A stretch of 21,611 nt of DNA from Pelargonium cotyledonis (taxonomy: Eukaryota; Streptophyta; Magnoliopsida; Geraniales; Geraniaceae): positions 1-21,611 of the forward strand of contig JAYMTA010001132.1 of the NCBI GenBank assembly GCA_036897625.1. Reading direction: 5' to 3'. A program made the position numbers and the translations under genes. This document shows, one piece after another, positions 10,040-20,078 of this stretch. The notes under the pieces are model-generated. The model was not told the DNA's origin. It saw only the letters and a program-made list of their open reading frames with translations, and ran no database searches. Within the stretch, counting starts at the first letter, position 1. Each line of letters begins with the position of its first letter.

Positions 10040-10134
10040 TAGAAGATCTAGCAATTTGAATCATGGTCTCAGACAAATTAGTATTTTACAATTTTGTGCA
10101 TTTTTTGTATTCATATTTTATGACATATTTAATA

Positions 10135-10376
10135 CTTTATCTGTCTCAAAATAAGTGTCATTTTTTTATTTTGAGAAAAAATTAAGGAGATTTTAGTAAG
10201 TGTTATATGTTTCCAATTGTAGCATCATGATCATGTGAAGAGAGATGCTAACTAACTTTTTATAATGATATTATTGACAGTACATGCATAACTAACTTAC
10301 TGTAAAAGGAAACAAGACACTCATTTTAAGACAAAAACACAAGAGAAACATGACACTTATTTTGAGACGGAGAGAA
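10135..10376. mobile_element. Stowaway-type (Tc1/mariner) MITE, 242 bp
   Basis: The two ends are inverted copies: CTTTATCTGTCTCAAAATAA on the left and TTCTCTCCGTCTCAAAATAA reading inward from the right, both continuing with GTGTCA. TA dinucleotides flank it at 10133-10134 and 10377-10378. The 'CTCCGTCTCAAAATAAGTGTCA' ending is typical of plant mariner-like MITEs. No ORF. Degeneration of the left outer 8 bp implies moderate age. Confidence 0.85.
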
Positions 10377-10537
10377 TAATTGTGTTAAATTGTAAAATAC
10401 TGACATGACATTAATTTTTAATAACCGTGTGAGAATTGGAGATGCATGGCTCTTATAGAAGTTGGTTCAAAATGAAGAGTAGAATTGAACATTCATGGAT
10501 CTTATAGAAACCATTATAATATTAATATTGTATTATA

Positions 10538-10823
10538 CTACCTCCGTTTTATATTAAACGTCGTTTTAAAATTTTTCACATATATTAATGAATGTTGTTA
10601 AATAACTTTTATATTTTTAACTAAAAGACATAAAACTCATCATTACTAGTCTATTGTTAAAATATTAAAATTTAAAAACTTTGCATATTTCATGTAAAAG
10701 TTATTATAACAAATGACATTATAAAAAAGTCATGTGCAAAATGTTTGCTAAAAATGAAAAGCAAAATTTATTTTAAAACAAAAATTGAACTCTAAAATAA
10801 CATTTTATATGAAACGGATGTAG
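10538..10823. mobile_element. Stowaway-type (Tc1/mariner) MITE, 286 bp
   Basis: Ends CTACCTCCGTTTTATATTAA (left) and CTACATCCGTTTCATATAAA (right, reading inward) form an inverted repeat of about 30 bp. TA target duplications sit at 10536-10537 and 10824-10825. The interior is AT-rich and non-coding. It differs in TIR sequence from the neighbouring element at 10135-10376, so they are two independent insertions 161 bp apart. Confidence 0.88.
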
Positions 10824-10825
10824 TA

Positions 10826-11187
10826 TTATCTTGGGAATGTGTATCATGATTTTGGAACCAAATGGTTGCTTCTGTGATTTTTTTTTTTTCCTTTCATTTT
10901 CAAGAAAAGCTTGCAATCTAAAGATCACAACTTTTTATTGATTGGGCCAAGTTTGTGTTGCAAATTTGGCCCAAAGAATAAGCTCAATCCAATTAAATAC
11001 ATTCTCTTCTTTCAAGAGAATCAGTTTGGTTCAGTTCAAACCAAATTGGTTCATTTTTAATTAATTTGGTTCAATCCTTCAGCCACCAATGGACACTTTC
11101 TGGGTTTTTATCCCAAATGAATCAAAAAATTAGAGAAATAGCCACAAAAAACAAACATTTAGTCATATAGCCCCCAAATATTTTTGT
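10826..11187. other. Intergenic, no gene seen
   Basis: AT-rich. Contains several imperfect copies of TTGGTTCA/CAATTTGGTTC words between 11020 and 11080, otherwise nothing recognisable. Confidence 0.4.
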
Positions 11188-11238
11188 GAATATTTTATTG
11201 GAGGCTTGACGCCACTCCAAGCCTCTATTAAAATATTC
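11188..11238. repeat. Long hairpin (21-bp arms, 9-nt loop)
   Basis: Arms 11188-11208 and 11218-11238 pair at 19 of 21 positions; the core is GGAGGCTTG / CAAGCCTC around the loop ACGCCACTC. It may be the centre or end of a foldback element; no target duplication was found. Confidence 0.8.
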
Positions 11239-11446
11239 AAAAAATGCTTCCCTGAACAATTTTTTTTTGTTTTGGTCTAAAATAAAATAAAATTATGTTC
11301 ATTTACCGATAGTTCAAAAATAATTACAATTTATACCATTTGACGCAACCAATAATTGCAACAACTTTGTCGTTTCGATATACGAAGCGACATCAGATTT
11401 GACCGACCCGAGAAAATTATTTTATTTCGCGACTATTTTAATTAAA

Positions 11447-11900
11447 GATATAAAAGCCACTTGAAGTGGTGTTTGGCGCCAGCAGACTCTGTTACCTGCA
11501 ACAGCTCTTTCTCTTTTGATGCTCTAATTTGCTCTGCTAACATAAAAAAAACAGACCTGCAACTACTCTTCTTCCATCTTCACCTCTCCCAATCAATTTC
11601 AAAATCCAACCCTCCATTTCCACTCTATAAACAGAGCAAAAGGAAAACTGAGGATATTTTTTCAGATATATGCTCTGCTTTTGTAGACATGATATATGCT
11701 CTATTGTTTAGCTACTTTGAGTTTGGTAACCTTTTTATATTCATTGTCTTCTTTATTGTTTTTGCATGTCTAGATATATGTATGTGTGGAGTATACGTTT
11801 TGTTGATAAACATCTTAGCTCCATGGTTTAATTTCTCATCTTGCTCAAGTCAAGTCTCACAATCCTATTATTGTTTAATAAGGGATTAAACAATAATATG
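11447..11900 (+). promoter_or_regulatory. Promoter/leader-like stretch with no clear gene
   Basis: A good TATA word (TATAAAA at about 11449-11455) is followed by a pyrimidine-rich stretch (11500-11630, CT-rich like a 5' leader). An open frame runs from 11461 to 11889, but it begins without ATG and its 3' half is just AT-rich hydrophobic codons, so I do not call it a gene. It could be the 5' end of a non-coding transcript or a decayed gene. Confidence 0.2.
11866..11898. repeat. Perfect 14-bp-arm palindrome
   Basis: TATTATTGTTTAAT (11866-11879), loop AAGGG (11880-11884), then its exact reverse complement (11885-11898). Could form a cruciform or an RNA hairpin. Confidence 0.9.
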
Positions 11901-13080
11901 ATAATAATTTTAGTCGTGCTTTTCATATACATATTCTGTACAAACGCGACACGCTTATTAAACACGTTATTGGGTCCAAACCAAGTTTGTTTCATTTTTA
12001 TTTATTCTTTGAAACATGGTAGGGTTTTTGATAGCAACCACAGCAACATCAATTTTTTTTTTTTTTTTGGGTACAAACAGCAACATCATTTTCAATAACA
12101 CTCTAATTAGTATTGCCCATTTATTGCAAGTTGCTACAAAAATGGACAAAATAATACAACTTTATTAACATCCACTGCAAGGTGTTGTCATAATTTGATA
12201 TGGTTTATGCATAGAATTGTGATTTTAAGAACTCCATTATTCAATCATTTTATTTTACATTTGCCCATATAAACAAATACTCTTTTTTTTTGTAAAAATC
12301 ATTGATAAACTATTTGGGAAATAAGTTGGACTAAACCTTTGGAATTTGCTACAAGGTTTTGGGTTCTATTGCTTTAGCAAAAGATAAAAATGGAGATATA
12401 GAGATCGGCACAATTGCTTTGGGGTTTAAAAGGTGGAAAAGTGTTGAATGCATGCCAAGTTTGGAATACATATAATCACCTAAATAAAGCTTAGACAAAT
12501 AACAATTATAAATAAATTAAAAAGTTCAAAATATTCCAATATAATGATTGATGAGCCTCATGCATTTTTATATCTCATACAACAAAAAGTAAATATAATA
12601 TAATATAAAAATAACAAAATCGATTGGAGAGTGAGAGCCGGTGGTGATATGTTTGTTGTCACTACGTAAGCAGATTTGTGTCGAGCGAAATAGTTTAAAA
12701 AAAAAAAAAAATGGAGTTATCTGAAAGTTTTTTTGATTGCTGGTTTAATAAAAACTAATATTATATTTAAAATAAATAAAATGTATATCAATCAGTTGAC
12801 TGAAAAGAAATTAAAGAATAAAATAAAAATAAAAGTTAAATTTTTCTTAGCATGACCATAAATCACTCTCCATTTCGAACATGTCAGCATCACAAAACAA
12901 ACAATCATTATCTTATTTATGTTCCTAATATTAGTATTTAAGATAATTAAAAAACAGGTGGCACAATACTATTTGACCGAAACTAATTAATTAATAAAAA
13001 AATATTTCAAATCATAAAACGACAAAAAGAATAATATTAAATACACTTACCAAAGTGGCTGTGCAGTCCTAAACCTTAGC
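11899..13080. other. Intergenic, no gene seen
   Basis: About 1.2 kb of very AT-rich DNA with T-runs (12052-12068) and A-runs (12697-12710). No ORF with family-like sequence, no tRNA, and no element with readable ends. Confidence 0.5.
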
Positions 13081-13100
13081 CTTAATCAGAATGAGGCAAC

Positions 13101-13260
13101 AAGTGGGCCCAAAAGCCCAAATCTAAAAGCCCAAAGAGGAATCGAGTAGTCAACGCTGACGTCACCAGGTGGGGCCCACAGGGCCCACACTACTCCGGGA
13201 TTCGCGACAAAGAAAGAAAACGGACTCCACACGTGGGACCCAACTGGGCCCACCACCCAT
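13101..13260 (+). promoter_or_regulatory. Promoter of the DUF3527 gene: TGGGCC cluster, CRE and G-box
   Basis: Abruptly GC-richer DNA packed with cis-words: GTGGGCCC (13103-13110), two AGCCCAA copies, TGGGGCCCACAGGGCCCACA (13169-13188), TGGGCCCA near 13245, a perfect TGACGTCA palindrome (13157-13164, bZIP/TGA type) and CACGTGG (13230-13236, G-box/ABRE type). TGGGCC/GGCCCA words are Site II-like elements bound by TCP factors in broadly expressed plant genes. No TATA box is evident, which fits that class. Confidence 0.65.
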
Positions 13261-13309
13261 CATTTTTCCACCGTCCGATTGAAAACGATACGCACTGTCC
13301 GATCCATCA

Positions 13310-14560
13310 TCAACTTCAACAATCTCTCACACTCGCTCAGTGTCACGACCCACACACAGTTACTAGAAAAAAAGCGTCTGCTTGGTCGCTCTCTCGCGAT
13401 TCGATTCCGTTACGTTTTCAGACGAAATCAGAGAAGTTTGAGATTCTCGATCGATTCACTTTTTTATTATTGCGTCGGTTTCTGCAGTTCTTTGCTTTGC
13501 TTGGAATCTACGGTTTCGGATATTGCTGCTGAGCCAGACAACATTGCCTCAATCGTCTTCGAGATCGTCGATTCTTGGTTTGCGCGGCTGCGTTTCTTGT
13601 GTTTTCGGTTGGTGCGTTTTCGAAACTTCGAATCTGTTTCCGTTGACATCACGTTCTTCGATTTGCTATTTTGCTTGGCGTGCTGTGCTTTGTACTCTGC
13701 GTTTTGTTGTTTTCCTCACGCTTGATAAAACCGCCAGGTTTTGTTTGTTTCTGTTTTGGATAATCGTTCTTCTTAGTTTTCTTGGCAGCCAAACAGAGGT
13801 TTAGTTATGGTCAGTTATCGTCTCTCGTTTTCCGTTTAGATCTGCGAGTTTTATTAATTTATTTTTTCGTTGAATGTGCGTGGATTTTTGTACCGCGTGA
13901 CGAATGAGGCAATGAAGCCTAGAATCTTTGAATTTAGCAGTTTATCCAGTAGTTATTACGGTATTGTTTGTGTATTTGATGCATTATGATGTTATAGCAA
14001 TGTAATGAACTCGATATCTGTGATTTTCTAAGATAATTAAATGATTTCAGTTCTGTTTTTGCTACTTATGATTTATCTTTCGATTTAATGCTGGAAATAG
14101 AAGTAGATTTATTAGTTCTGAATTGGATTCAGAATGCAAGAATTGCTCCTTGTTTTGCTCTGTTTTGAAAAAAAAAAAAAGGATTGGAAATGATAATAAT
14201 GTTGCTATGTTTGTATATAATCAAGGTTACTGATCTGTGTACAAGACAACATTCATGAAAATGTAGAAAAGCTGTATGCTCTGAATCTGACCTCTGATAA
14301 TTGAAATGATTTTTTTTTTGTTGTTAATCAACTTAGCAATTCTTGCCTGATCATTTGGCATATGTGTGTGAATGTGTGTAGGCTATGTACCTTTATTGAG
14401 TTCTTACCTCATGACTGCCATACTCTTTGAATTCAAATTTTAGATGCTCATTTTTTTTTTGTTGTTGAAATTTTAGTCTTTTGACTCTAGTTTCTTTTTA
14501 TTCTGTGAAGCGAGCTCTAGAAGAGCATGAGCTTCTCTTGCACCATGCTTTGGAAGCTGA
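13310..14560 (+). other. DUF3527 gene 5' leader with probable intron
   Basis: No ATG occurs on the plus strand from 13092 to 13806, which suits an untranslated leader. A plausible donor is AACAGAG|GTTTAG (GT at 13799), followed by AT- and T-rich intron-like DNA. Candidate acceptors are after 14510 (TTCTGTGAAG), 14556 or 14605 (AATACCTAG). The transcription start near 13300-13340 is inferred from the switch to CT-rich sequence. Open frames on both strands here are judged chance. Confidence 0.5.
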
Positions 14561-17195
14561 ATGAAAAATAGAAAATTTGAGTCCATGCCGATGTTTAAAT
14601 ACCTAGGATCTGCTGGAGATATGGGAATCAGATTAGAGCTCGAAAAGAACTCGAAACAGTTACAAAACTCAAAAATGAAGGAGAGAGCTCAGTCACCCCA
14701 AGCAAATTTCAGTATAAAGTATCAAGACAAGTCAAGAGTAAAAAATCATGCTGATGTTCTGTTTAGGGGTTCAAGTCATGAAGGAAAACAGAATGCATAT
14801 TGTGGATTGGTTCAACCAAAATCTTCTGAAAATTATGAGAAACCATCTAATAGAGGAAAGGCCAAGAAGAATGACGAGTTTATTAAGTACATGTCTGATG
14901 TTCCTTGTTATCTCCAGCGTGTGGAGACTGGAGAAAAGACTCGAGAGAAGGCCTTAAATGTTGGAGTTCTAGATTGGTCCCGTCTTGAGAAATGGCATCA
15001 TACACAGGAGACTGTCCCTGCCCGAGGTAGCAAGAATGCAGCATCCAGTAGTGTTCCTTCATCGCGTAAGACATCTATAGGGTCATTTAGCTTGTCTGGT
15101 GCAGATCGCTGCAAGTCTCCTGCTCAGCTCACACAGAAGGTCATGCGATTTCAAGATTTTGAAACTGTTTCCGGAAGCACCTTGGATGGACAGAAGAGAA
15201 AGCCCTCTAAGTCATCCAACTTGAGATGTCAGGGAAGGCTAGAGAAGAATGTGAAAGCACAAGATCGAAAACCTAAGGGAGCGGGAGAGCTGCAGAAGGA
15301 AGGAGTCAAGAGAAATAGCTTTGAAGAAGTCACTTCAGAATTGGGGGCTTCATCATCAAAGTTGAGAAATCATGGGACCTCACTCAGCACAAAGGAAAAT
15401 GTAAGTACTCATGAGAAAGCCGATACTAAGACGAGAGTACAGGAGAGTCAAGAATCAGCCATTGATCTTGCACATCATTTCCCTGGAGAGCGCAATAATA
15501 TTGTTCTCATTTTACCCCGAAAATCTTGTCAGAACAGCCTTTCAGACGTATTCCAGTCTGGACAGTCGACTGAAGCAGATCAAAGTAAATTTTCAGGTGG
15601 CTTTTATCCTGGGAAGGTTCGCTCTTCTGAAATTCCTCATTCATGCCCACTGCCTTCTAGAATTGAGACCATCTCTGAGCCGGACATGTTGCGATATAGT
15701 CAGATCAATGGTCAGTGTATGGAGCTTCCATCTAGTGCGCCTGAGGTGCCGCGCATGCCCTTTCAAGGTAAATATGCAGCAAAGAACAAGTTTAACAGTA
15801 AGTCAATGGACTTAAATCTTGTTGAAAGTCCTAAAGTATTGGATCGAGCAACCAATGAAGGGTCAAGTAGGGAAGGCAGAAACCCGACACCCAATCGCTG
15901 GTTCAGCTTTGGTCTAGGTCGGATGAGCAGAAGTTCAAGTTTAAAGGAGGGTTCAGGTGTCCCACAGTTTAGCTCAACATATCTCAGCACCAAGTCCGGT
16001 CCTGTAAAATCTGAAGCCTCTGACTGTTCGGATAGTTTAAACAAAGAGAGGAGAAATCTGCACAACAGAGCTAAATCCAGCCCTTTAGGAAGGTGGCTAG
16101 ACCCACTACTGAAGTCTAAGGCTGCTGAAACTACTCAGCCATCAAAGGCAAGCTCGAAATCATCTAGCTTCAGGTTAAGTAATGCTAGCGAATCCACTAG
16201 TGATTTTGTTGACAATGAGAAACCAGTGGCATCAACGATTCAAGCATTTCTGCAACTGACGGTAAAAAATGGGCTCCCATTGTTTAGATTTGTGGCCAAC
16301 AACAACAACCATGTTCTTGCAGCCACAATCAGAAACTTCACCGCACCTGAGCAGGACGATTCCTCTGAGAATTTCACATTTTACTCTGTTAATGAAACCA
16401 AGAAGAAAAGCGGGGGCTGGATGAATCAAGGAAGCAAGGAGAAAAAATGTGAATACGCGTACAATGTTATTGGTCAGATGAAGATCTCCACCCTCCATTC
16501 CTCGGCAATTTCAAACCCGTGTGTGATCACAGAGTCTGTTCTGTTTGGCGTCGAGATGCAACCGGAAGACCAAGATTCAGCCAAATTCTCAACGCACAGA
16601 GAGCTTGCAGCTGTTGTTGTCAAGGTCCCGAATAAGGAAGGTTCTCTGAGTACTGTAGCCATACTTCCAGGTGGTGTTCATAGCTTGCCAGCAAAAGGTG
16701 TTCCTTCGCCACTGATTGATCGTTGGAGATCCGGCGGATCATGTGACTGTGGAGGCTGGGACATAGGTTGCAAGCTACGTGTGCTCTCCAACTACGATGA
16801 ACATAACAAGTTCCCAAAAATATCCATTGCTTGCCCAATACAAGAACGTTTTGATCTTTTTGTTCAGGTACTGCTTCTCAGTCGTAGCTATTTCAAACAT
16901 TTCTATTCCACTTATCATCGCTGTTTTATAAAACCTTAGGCATTGTATATGAATTCAGGAAGGAACTCAACAAGACAATCCCGTCTTCAGCTTGGCACCA
17001 ATAAAGAACGGCCTTTACTCAATCACCTTCAGTGCATCAATGTCGTTGCTGCAAGCATTCTTCGTCAGCGTAGCGGTATTGAACTGCCAGAAGTTTCCCG
17101 ATCCCTCGAAAGATTCCCGGGAACCTACATTTGATGGAAATTTCCCGACCAGATACGTTTCAAATCCTCCTCTTTCTCCTGTTGGTAGGGTCTAG
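14561..17195 (+). CDS. DUF3527-domain protein (unknown function)
   Basis: Two coding exons, 14561-16867 and 16959-17195, joined in phase 0 across a 91-bp GT-AG intron give 847 aa. The join is supported by continuity of the family sequence (FDLFVQ then EGTQQDNPVFSL). Seen: N-terminal basic region; a conserved block at about 105-146 (DEFIKYMSDVPCYLQRVE, GVLDWSRLEKW); a long Ser/Lys-rich, probably disordered middle (150-550) with RWFSFGLGRMSRSSS; and the C-terminal DUF3527 domain (about 555-845: FLQLTVKNGLPLFRF, VLAATIRNF, ILPGGVHSLPAKG, CDCGGWDIGCKL, LQAFFVSVAVL). No membrane segment or enzyme motif. The family is plant-specific; I know of no assigned biochemical role. Start uncertain: stop TGA lies directly before Met1 and a short ORF (14527-14571) overlaps it; Met9/11 (14585/14591) or Met21 (14621, MGIRLELEKN) may be the true start. 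Confidence 0.93.
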
Positions 17196-17310
17196 TTTTA
17201 TGCAAGATAGCTTTATTCTCAACTTCTGTGGCAAAAGGTGTGTATGGGTTTTGAGCCATTGTAATTTTTGTATGTAGAAAAATAGTTTCAGTCAATATAT
17301 AGGAATTAGC
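17196..17310 (+). other. DUF3527 gene 3' UTR (approximate)
   Basis: T-rich non-coding DNA after the stop codon. No perfect AATAAA seen; the AATATATAGG stretch near 17295 may serve. The end is an estimate. Confidence 0.35.
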
Positions 17311-17955
17311 TCTTTTATCGGATAGAATTTTCTGAAGTGAAAGTGAAAATATGTTTACCACTTAAAATGTAGGATTTTGAGGGGATAAGATGGGCTGGGC
17401 TTTGATGGTTAAAATTAGATGGGCCAAAATGAAAGATAATTTGGACATTGGAAGAAAAAGAAAAAAAAAACTAAAATTAGGATATATCCTTAGACAATGA
17501 AATATATAAAGAAACTTCCCAAGAGGGAGAGACAAGGCATTAAAATTGACAACTCCTTAGAAAAATGCTCATATACATTGACAAGGAAATGAGGAATCCT
17601 ATTTCTATTGTCAACATCAATATGTTGTTGTTTTTACGTAATGTCTCGTAAATGGTTTTATATGCTTGTTGTAGATGTTTAACGCGTTAAAATTCAAGTT
17701 TTGGAAATCAGAATCTGACTTGAGAATGTCAAAATTGGACATATTTGAATTTTATAATATTGAACCTATATGTTTACGCAAACTAAGATCTAAGATTAAA
17801 ATGTGGGCATAATGTTGTATAATTTAATTTTTGTTGATGTTTTCAACTTGTCATGCATGACATAAGCTTCATTTAGGATTGAATGTGTTATGATATGATA
17901 ATAATTCATATTAATGTTATAATATATGTATTTATTTATTATTTTTAATTAAAAA
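17311..17955. other. Intergenic, no gene seen
   Basis: AT-rich. Two GGGC(T/C) words near 17388-17433 (GGGCTGGGC, GATGGGCCAAA) resemble Site II promoter elements, but no coding region follows. An A-run lies at 17457-17470. Confidence 0.4.
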
Positions 17956-18140
17956 AATTTGGTCTGTACCATGAGATTTTCAAATGGACCCGCGAACTTA
18001 CGGTTGACACTTTTAAGTCAGTTTACTGCGCACTCAGATTAAGCCTCATTTGAGGTAAGTCACAGTTAAAAATACTGTTTTTTATCAAAATTTAATTCAT
18101 CCATTTTTCCAATAGTGTGCTAAGCGGGGATAGAACGCAA
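17956..18140 (-). mobile_element. SINE-like repeat, copy A (5'-incomplete)
   Basis: Homologous along about 150 bp to copy B at 18571-18788: both share ACCATGAGATTTT, ACGGTTGACA(C/T)TTTTAAGT and ATCAA(A/G)TTT(A/T)A words in the same order. On the minus strand it has a decayed B-box-like GTTCTATCCCC (18136-18126), but the A-box part is missing. The plus-strand left edge is A/T-rich, the expected 3' tail position. Diverged, so old. Confidence 0.55.
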
Positions 18141-18570
18141 ATGTTATTATATTTTTTTATTTTTTATTATCATTATTATTAATGAAATCTTTTTGACGTT
18201 TTAATGGAGTGTTGGCATCACGTTCAAGAGATTGTCTAAACATAGAGAATCCAATTTATCATATTAAATTAAAAAGTGAAAATTAGATCTATTTGGCATC
18301 AATGTTAAATGTTGTCTTGAGCAACAACAATTATATATTAGAACAAATAGGTATGTACGTACATGTTTCAACAAATTGTCGACACGAACATAAGCAACAA
18401 TTTTTTTAACGAACAATCCGTTCAACTCAACATAAATGTTGTGTTACATCTTGACCAAATTATGGTAAAAATTGTGTGTATTTAATTAAAGATATAAATG
18501 AAGGGACCAAGATTATTTGGCTAATTTCTTGAAGAAACAAAATAGTACATTATGTTACGGAGAACATTAT
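18141..18570. other. Intergenic between SINE-like copies
   Basis: AT-rich; a 12-bp perfect palindrome ATGTACGTACAT near 18353-18364 and a CAACATAAATGTTG palindrome near 18428. No gene. Confidence 0.4.
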
Positions 18571-18788
18571 TTTTTTGTCTAAACCATGAGATTTTTAAGC
18601 GGGAACGTAATCTCACGGTTGACATTTTTAAGTTGTTCTACCACATTTAAACTAATCTTCATTCGAGTCGAGTAGAACCATAAGGGCGGCAAATATCTTC
18701 TTATCAAGTTTTAACTCAACTGCATTCCTTGAGACTCGAACTCAGATCAAACTGGAACAACTTCTTATCAGTTGACGCACACGCGCGC
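18571..18788 (-). mobile_element. SINE-like repeat, copy B (tRNA-derived head)
   Basis: Reading the minus strand: A-box-like GTCAACTGATAAGAAG (18777-18762), B-box-like GAGTTCGAGTCTC (18743-18731) at tRNA-like spacing, a body shared with copy A, then an A-run (T7 on the plus strand, 18571-18577). This order (pol III boxes, body, A-tail) is that of a tRNA-derived SINE. No convincing target duplication was found. Confidence 0.6.
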
Positions 18789-19500
18789 ATGAATCTCCAA
18801 ATATTGTACAATTGGATGCTGAAGAGCAATTTCGTGAATTTTTTTCTCTTTGGTATATTGATGACATTGTACAATTTTAGTTGAGTCCATTAATAAAAGA
18901 AGAGGAAAAAAAGAGAAATTGATGACACATGCTCTTTAATGTCTCTCATTGAATATGATAATGTTGTAAAATGATGTAGATACTTCTTATGAGAGTATTC
19001 AATTTTTGCGCGTTTTGTATTCACGTTGGCATGAAAAATGAAGTTTGTATTATATGAACAATTGTAAATAGTACGAGTGTACTACGAGTTTAGTAACCGC
19101 GTTGAAATAATAAACATGAATATAAATGTAATACGTATATATAAACACATAATATGAACATGATACATACAATTATCACGTTTAACTAAATAGGTTGAAA
19201 TGATAAGATAAATCAAAATTTTCTAACAAAAAAATTGATCAGATTGGTTTGAACCAATTCTCGTTGAACACTAAAAGTTTGTATTTCATTCAACTAAATC
19301 TAATCCCTTTCATATTAGATTCAAATCACATCTTTTCGATTTGAATAAAAAAAATTATATGAACCGAATGTGAAATTCAAAGCCCGCTACTACATAAAGC
19401 TTGTCATATGTGTCATAACACAATAATTAAATGTGGTTTTAGATTAGATAATCATTATAATAATAATAATAATAATTTAATTTAATTTTTTTCAGAAAAT
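18789..19500. other. Intergenic, no gene seen
   Basis: AT-rich, with a TAA/ATA trinucleotide microsatellite at about 19455-19474. No gene or bounded element recognised. Confidence 0.45.
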
Positions 19501-19529
19501 GGGTTCATAGTTGGACGACAAGTCGTAGT

Positions 19530-19720
19530 CACGTCGACGAAGCCGCCGCTTTGACCATTTTATGTCTATTCCGATCGCACCACGTGGCAGAAAGGCGGCC
19601 ACACACACCAATTCAAATATTGATCTCTGGCCGTCCATTGAACCTTTGCATCAATTTCAGCCATTCGATTATTGTCCCTAACCTATGTAGCGTAGTACAT
19701 AATACCTATAAACATATCGT
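19530..19720 (+). promoter_or_regulatory. Orphan promoter-like GC island
   Basis: A sharply GC-richer stretch in AT-rich DNA. It holds a perfect CCACGTGG G-box/ABRE palindrome (19580-19587), CACGTCGACG, GGCCGTCCATTG and CAGCCATTCGATTATTG words, and a TATA-like CTATAAACA near 19706. No coding region follows; a hAT element starts 80 bp further on. It may drive a non-coding RNA or be the relic of a lost gene. Confidence 0.3.
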
Positions 19721-19800
19721 TATTTAATTGTAAATAACTAGTCGGCTACTAACTGATAACCATCTTTGACCATTGACTCCATATCTGTGTCCTTTGTATG

Positions 19801-20078
19801 CAGTGACGGAGCTAGACATGCATGAAAGGGTAGACCCAAAAACATTTTTATGTGTGAAAATAGACTTGGGCCAGGGTTTTTGGACTTTCTCTTCAATGAC
19901 CCATATAAAATGTAAAACCAACAATGAAAACGAAGAGATTTGAACTCTGGCATAGGCACTAATCCCCAAACCACTAACCTCTTTGCAACTTCTCTTTTAT
20001 GCAAAGGAGTAACTAAAACTATATATATATATGGGGTACGCCATGGCCTATGACGGCGTACCCCTTCCTCCGCCACTG
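19801..20078. mobile_element. Non-autonomous hAT element (278 bp)
   Basis: Ends CAGTGACGGAG (left) and CAGTGGCGGAG (right, reading inward) differ at one position. The perfect 8-bp target duplication TTTGTATG lies at 19793-19800 and 20079-20086. CAGTGGCGGA is a common plant hAT terminus. Inside, the minus strand has GGTTAGTGGTTTGGGG and AGAGTTCAAATCTC, which look like tRNA A and B boxes and may reflect a captured fragment. Minus-strand open frames crossing it are not genes. The clean duplication points to a fairly recent insertion. Confidence 0.92.

Noticed and set aside
11627-11660. AAACAGAGCAAAA and GAGGATAT shared with the COPT leader repeat
   Set aside because: 13-mers recur by chance a few times in a window this size and composition; the rest does not align.
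11874-11888. TAATAAGGGATT shared with 21513-21526
   Set aside because: 12-mer repeats are expected many times by chance here; flanks do not match.
11461-11889. 142-codon open frame
   Set aside because: Begins without ATG; low-complexity hydrophobic codons in AT-rich DNA, no recognisable domain.
13233-13804. Overlapping plus-strand open frames in the DUF3527 leader
   Set aside because: None has an ATG (the region is ATG-free); they reflect the C/T-rich leader composition.
18731-18780. Possible tRNA gene
   Set aside because: A and B boxes are present, but no acceptor or anticodon arm pairing; read as a SINE head.
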